This document shows positions 8,149 through 12,500 of a DNA stretch of 12,500 bases, in pieces. The stretch is from Penaeus vannamei (Eukaryota; Arthropoda; Malacostraca; Decapoda; Penaeidae), in NCBI RefSeq assembly GCF_042767895.1, contig NC_091564.1, positions 31,965,427 through 31,977,926 on the forward strand. The letters are read 5' to 3'. Made by a program: the position numbers and the translations under genes. The notes below the pieces were generated by a model that saw nothing but the letters and a program-made list of their open reading frames with translations, ran no database searches and was not told the DNA's origin. Numbering within the stretch: the stretch's first letter is position 1; each line of letters opens with the position of its first letter.

Positions 8149-9309
8149 CTTCTACAGTCTCAAAATCAACAACATCAAGATCTTATCTACTTGGTTATCT
8201 GATAATCATTAATATTCCTCAGATAAATTTAACACATAAAGATTCATAAATGTAAACATTATGTGCTCCTGATGCCATAAATTTTAAATTATTTCTTAAT
8301 ACATTCTAGCTAAATAATTTTTCATAAAGATTGAACCAATAAAATGGTACATTATTATTTCTTATGTGCTGTTGTTGATGGTTTTTTCCACTATTATTGG
8401 GTGAAACCTCATAGATGATAATTAAAATGAAGAAACTTTAGGCTGCGTAGAAAGTCTGAATTCTCTCTGTGCGTGACCCATGCATGCTGCTTGTTGTACA
8501 GTTGAAATAATGCAGCATTCTATTCCCCTTTAATGCCATGATGGCTGATTGTCAAGAACATATATTTACACCAAAATTAAACTTTGTGGGACCCATGTTC
8601 TTCAAATCAACAGCTTATGACTGTTTTTCGTGTTCATTTCCTCAATACTTTTGCTGCTGTGTGACCCTGTCAAACCTTCTCACAAATCTTCGCAGGTCTT
8701 GGGGAACAACTTGACATAACAATTCAAATCCTGTGGCAAATCTAAACTAACTGATCTATAAATTCATCAGGATTACAGAACACATCCTCCAGGGCAGGTC
8801 TTCCCAACTTCAGAAGTTGGAGCTTTTTGCTAGCCCTTTGGGGAAAATCTTTCTTATTTTCCCCCAATCTCATTTAACATTCTTTTAACAAGCATGGAAA
8901 GCTGTAGTATATGGTCACCTCTTTTCTTTAAGATCCCTTAGAAGTATTTTTCTTGATACAAGGGGGGAAAGGTTAATACCCAGAAAGGGTACAGTGCAGT
9001 GAAAAAGTTTCTGAACTCCTGAATCAAATTATCACCTCTTCCCAGGTACTCTGCTTCAACTTGGAGCTTTTCTGTCTTAGTTGACTTTCGTGTTGGTGAA
9101 CGCATCCATTTCACTTGAATATATCAGTGGCATTCTCTCTCATGATATTGGCTTGACTGAATCTTTGGTCCCCAAGGCAGGATGATCTATTTCTTATGAG
9201 AGTCTTGTATAATGTTAATAGACCAGAATGGGGTTCTGCAGGATTTGAGGATCAACTGATGTAGCTCTTTCTTTTTCCTATCAGTGAGTCGAAATAATTT
9301 TAGAAGAAC
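8149..9309 (-). other. Pseudogene block B/C
   Basis: Long decayed coding block. From 9309 it reads LLKLFRLTDRKKKELHQLI, continues past stops at 9189, 9126 and 8940 through NLIQEFRNFFTALYPFW and HILQLSMLVKRMLNEIGG, then shifts by one base near 8856 to KKDFPQRASKKLQLLKLG. It shifts again near 8746 to FATGFELLCQVVPQDLRRFV, and near 8650 to SIEEMNTKNSHKLL. From about 8640 to 8170 several frames compete and stops are frequent, so an unrecognised intron or heavier decay is likely. The right end at GTAGAAG/GTAATT is a good donor. Confidence 0.55.
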
Positions 9310-9379
9310 CTGTTTTTATTTCTTTATGCTGATTTTTATAACAAAATACATTTTATATTCAATTAAACATGTATCATAC
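9310..9379 (-). other. Putative 70-base intron between A and B
   Basis: Begins GTATGA and ends AAACAG, with AT-rich content and stops in all relevant frames. The acceptor lacks a strong pyrimidine tract. Joining exon A to 9309 needs one base removed, for example from the A4 run at 9298-9301, to stay in the open frame of block B. Confidence 0.55.
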
Positions 9380-9547
9380 CTGAGGTGCGAAATAGCTTCA
9401 AATCATAAAGAAAGTTTGAAAAATTTAACCGATCACCTTTAGACGCAGTCAAATCCCCATGAATTTTGGACTTTCCCCAGACAGTCGACCAGATGTTCCA
9501 CATAGCTGATTGTTTAACGTTATGATGAGCACAACGGCCAGCAGTAC
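9380..9547 (-). other. Pseudogene exon A (internal exon)
   Basis: 168 bases open throughout in one frame, with TTATATTTTCAG before it and GTATGA after it, both good splice signals. It would start and end in phase 1 and encodes about 55 residues including WNIWSTVWGKSKIHGDL and NFLYDLKLF. It is richer in G and C than the flanking AT-rich DNA. There is no upstream exon before the array at 9665, so this would be an internal exon of a truncated gene. Confidence 0.65.
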
Positions 9548-9664
9548 CTGAAAATATAACCACATCCCCAACTCAAGATTTGTTATTATGACATTAAATC
9601 ATACAGAAAAGAATTTTAATTAAAAAAAATATATATATGCACAATGCAACGTAATACAACACCA
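9548..9664. other. Intronic or flanking AT-rich sequence
   Basis: AT-rich sequence upstream of exon A on the minus strand. It contains the acceptor for exon A and an A8 plus TATATATA run at about 9621-9637. No earlier exon is visible. Confidence 0.45.
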
Positions 9665-10060
9665 ACACCTAACAGCAATAATGATAATGATGATAATAAT
9701 GAAAATGATAATCACGATAATGATAGTAATAATGATAATAAGAACAACAACAAAAATACTACTACTAATACTACTACTAATACTAATGATAATGATGATA
9801 ATAGTAATGATTTTTCTAATAATGATAATGACAACAAGAACGATCACAAAGCTAATGATAATAACAATAGTAACCGAGAGAGAGAAAGAGAGTGAGTCAT
9901 TATAAAAATAACGATAATAATAACAATAATAATTATAATGACAGCAACAACAACAACAACAGCAATAATATCAAAACTAACCATAACAACAATAATCATA
10001 CCAACAACAACGACAATAGAAATAATAAAAGTAATGAAAATAATAACAAAAAACATACTA
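9665..10060 (+). repeat. AAT/AAC/GAT trinucleotide array
   Basis: A degenerate trinucleotide array of AAT, GAT, AAC and ACT units, interrupted by a 20-base GAGAGAGAAAGAGAG island near 9876. Its composition matches the arrays at 676-1345 and 1783-2330. Asn/Asp-rich and Ile-rich open frames are repeat translations. Confidence 0.93.
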
Positions 10061-10206
10061 ATGTTCCTCTCACTGTTGCTGAAGAATTTACATCACCGAA
10101 GGCAATAAAAGGATCAAAGACAATAATCACAGAACAAAGTTATAACATTCCGAACGAAAATATCAGCAGTCTTTGATCCATGTTGCAAGGAGCGGTACAG
10201 TCAATA
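10061..10206. other. Short non-repetitive island
   Basis: About 145 bases of ordinary complexity between two arrays. The plus strand is open to TGA at 10174-10176 and includes LTVAEEFTSPKAIKGSKTII. The minus strand is also partly open. With no splice signals or domain, I cannot assign a coding strand. Confidence 0.35.
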
Positions 10207-10426
10207 GGAGAGAGAGAGAGAGAGAGAGGGAGAGAGGGAGAGAGGGAGAGAGGGAGAGAGGGAGAGAGGGAGAGCGAGAGAGAGGGGGGGGGAGGGAGGG
10301 AGGGAGAGCGAGAGAGCAAGAGAGGGGCGAAGAAAGAGAGGGAGGGGGAGTGAGAGGGGGGAAGAAAGAGAGAGAGAGAGAGAGCAAAAGAGGGGGGAAG
10401 AAGGAGGAGAGAGAAAGAGAGAGAGA
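10207..10426 (+). repeat. GA-rich array with AGAGAGGG octamers
   Basis: 220 bases of pure or nearly pure purine. The 8-base unit AGAGAGGG repeats about six times near 10223-10270, followed by GGGAGGGAGGG and (GA)n blocks with occasional C. Arg/Glu/Gly and Ser/Leu/Pro frames here are artefacts. Confidence 0.95.
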
Positions 10427-10585
10427 TAATGTTAAATGACAATCACAAGAAAGTAATTTTTAATTTTTTTCTGAGGCTGCATATACTGGAACACAAATGC
10501 CTTTCTGCTTAAATAAATGCAGAAATTTATTGATATTTCTCTCTCTCTCTTTTGCGCCTAATTAGAATTTTTAGTTCAGAAATCA
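10427..10585. other. AT-rich spacer
   Basis: Non-repetitive apart from a short (TC)n at about 10539-10551. GCAGAAATTTAT and AAATAAATGC words form a weak inverted pair near 10512-10532. No gene is seen. Confidence 0.4.
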
Positions 10586-10760
10586 TCATAACATCATCAT
10601 CACCATCATCATCCTCGTTATCATCATAATAGGAGCATCATTGTCATCACCATCTTCATCGTAATCATCATCACCAACACCACTATCTTCCGCCTCATCA
10701 TCATCATGAATACCATCACATCAGCATCATGACCACCACCACTATCATCATCATAGAAAA
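10586..10760 (+). repeat. ATC/ACC trinucleotide array
   Basis: About 175 bases of CAT/ATC/ACC units, in the complementary orientation to the GAT arrays elsewhere (ATC is GAT reversed). It is degenerate, with short perfect ATCATCATC runs. Confidence 0.92.
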
Positions 10761-11840
<1,080 letters not shown>

Positions 11841-11880
11841 TATCAGTATATATCAATATATATCAATATATATCAATATA
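11841..11880 (+). repeat. 10-bp tandem repeat (TATCAATATA)4
   Basis: Four consecutive 10-base units, the first with G in place of A (TATCAGTATA) and the next three identical. It leads directly into the TA satellite. Confidence 0.95.

Positions 11881-12500
<620 letters not shown>

Larger units (their letters stand above)
7792..9547 (-). pseudogene. Decayed multi-exon protein gene, family unknown
   Basis: Read on the minus strand, this 1.75-kb segment has far fewer stops than its base composition predicts, plus exon-like blocks bounded by GT and AG. Exon A is 9547-9380. Block B/C is 9309-8149, exon D 8063-7937 and exon E 7855-7792. The inferred introns are 70, 85 and 81 bases, a tight size range. 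The D and E joins keep the reading phase; the A to B join is one base out. Block B reads about 150 codons with only three in-frame stops (TAG 9189, TGA 9126, TAA 8940). Apparent +1 shifts follow near 8856, 8746 and 8650, and exon D has TAA at 7953. Frame assignment is weak between about 8640 and 8170. Example peptides are QLILKSCRTPFWSINIIQDS and RPALEDVFCNPDEFIDQL. I recognise no domain. Introns argue against a processed copy. The 5' part is not visible; the array at 9665 lies beyond it. Decayed host gene or intron-bearing transposon gene are both possible. Confidence 0.7.

Noticed and set aside
8836..8918. An intron inside block B/C (GTGACC to CCCAAAG)
   Set aside because: A careful re-reading shows coding-like sequence continuing through most of it in the block B frame, so a one-base shift near 8856 explains the data better than an intron.
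7792..9547. Endogenous viral element as the origin of the pseudogene
   Set aside because: No viral motif was recognised, and the inferred spliceosomal introns fit a host or transposon gene better. Not excluded without a search.

Overview
This window looks like non-coding DNA from a large, repeat-dense eukaryotic genome. More than half of it is microsatellite or low-complexity sequence. The classes are long AAT/GAT arrays, kilobase purine or pyrimidine tracts, (CA)n, (TA)n, (TG)n and (TC)n blocks. There are no bacterial operons, ribosome binding sites or dense genes, and the one gene-like segment carries short spliceosomal introns. This mix is typical of decapod crustaceans, above all penaeid shrimp, which are known for extreme microsatellite content. 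That assignment is an inference from composition; no marker gene fixes the species.

Layout. 1-216: GC-rich, non-repetitive edge. 217-665: G-rich purine tract that begins as a strong G-quadruplex candidate. 676-1345: AAT/GAT array. 1347-1773: small terminal-inverted-repeat element, probably a MITE, sitting inside the trinucleotide array. 1783-2330: the array resumes. 2331-3622: polypurine tract with a diverged internal duplication. 3623-3675: abrupt purine-to-pyrimidine strand switch. 3676-5215: polypyrimidine tract with a minisatellite. 5216-7558: T-rich, pyrimidine-biased, decayed low-complexity DNA. 7559-7737: CT block. 7792-9547: the only convincing gene-derived sequence, a decayed multi-exon gene on the minus strand, family not recognised. 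9665-10060: AAT/AAC/GAT array. 10207-10426: GA block. 10586-10760: ATC/ACC array. 10942-11135: a (CA)n(TA)n(TG)n palindrome. 11136-11836: mostly non-repetitive, no firm gene. 11841-12500: compound TA/TG/CA/TC satellite to the window edge.

No intact protein-coding gene, tRNA, rRNA or CRISPR array can be supported. Most long open frames exist because pyrimidine-only strands and ATT/TTA/TAT repeats cannot spell stop codons. I do not see a new molecular system. The points most worth a second look are the minus-strand pseudogene, the inverted-repeat element, and the strand switch at about 3650, which shares short words with that element.
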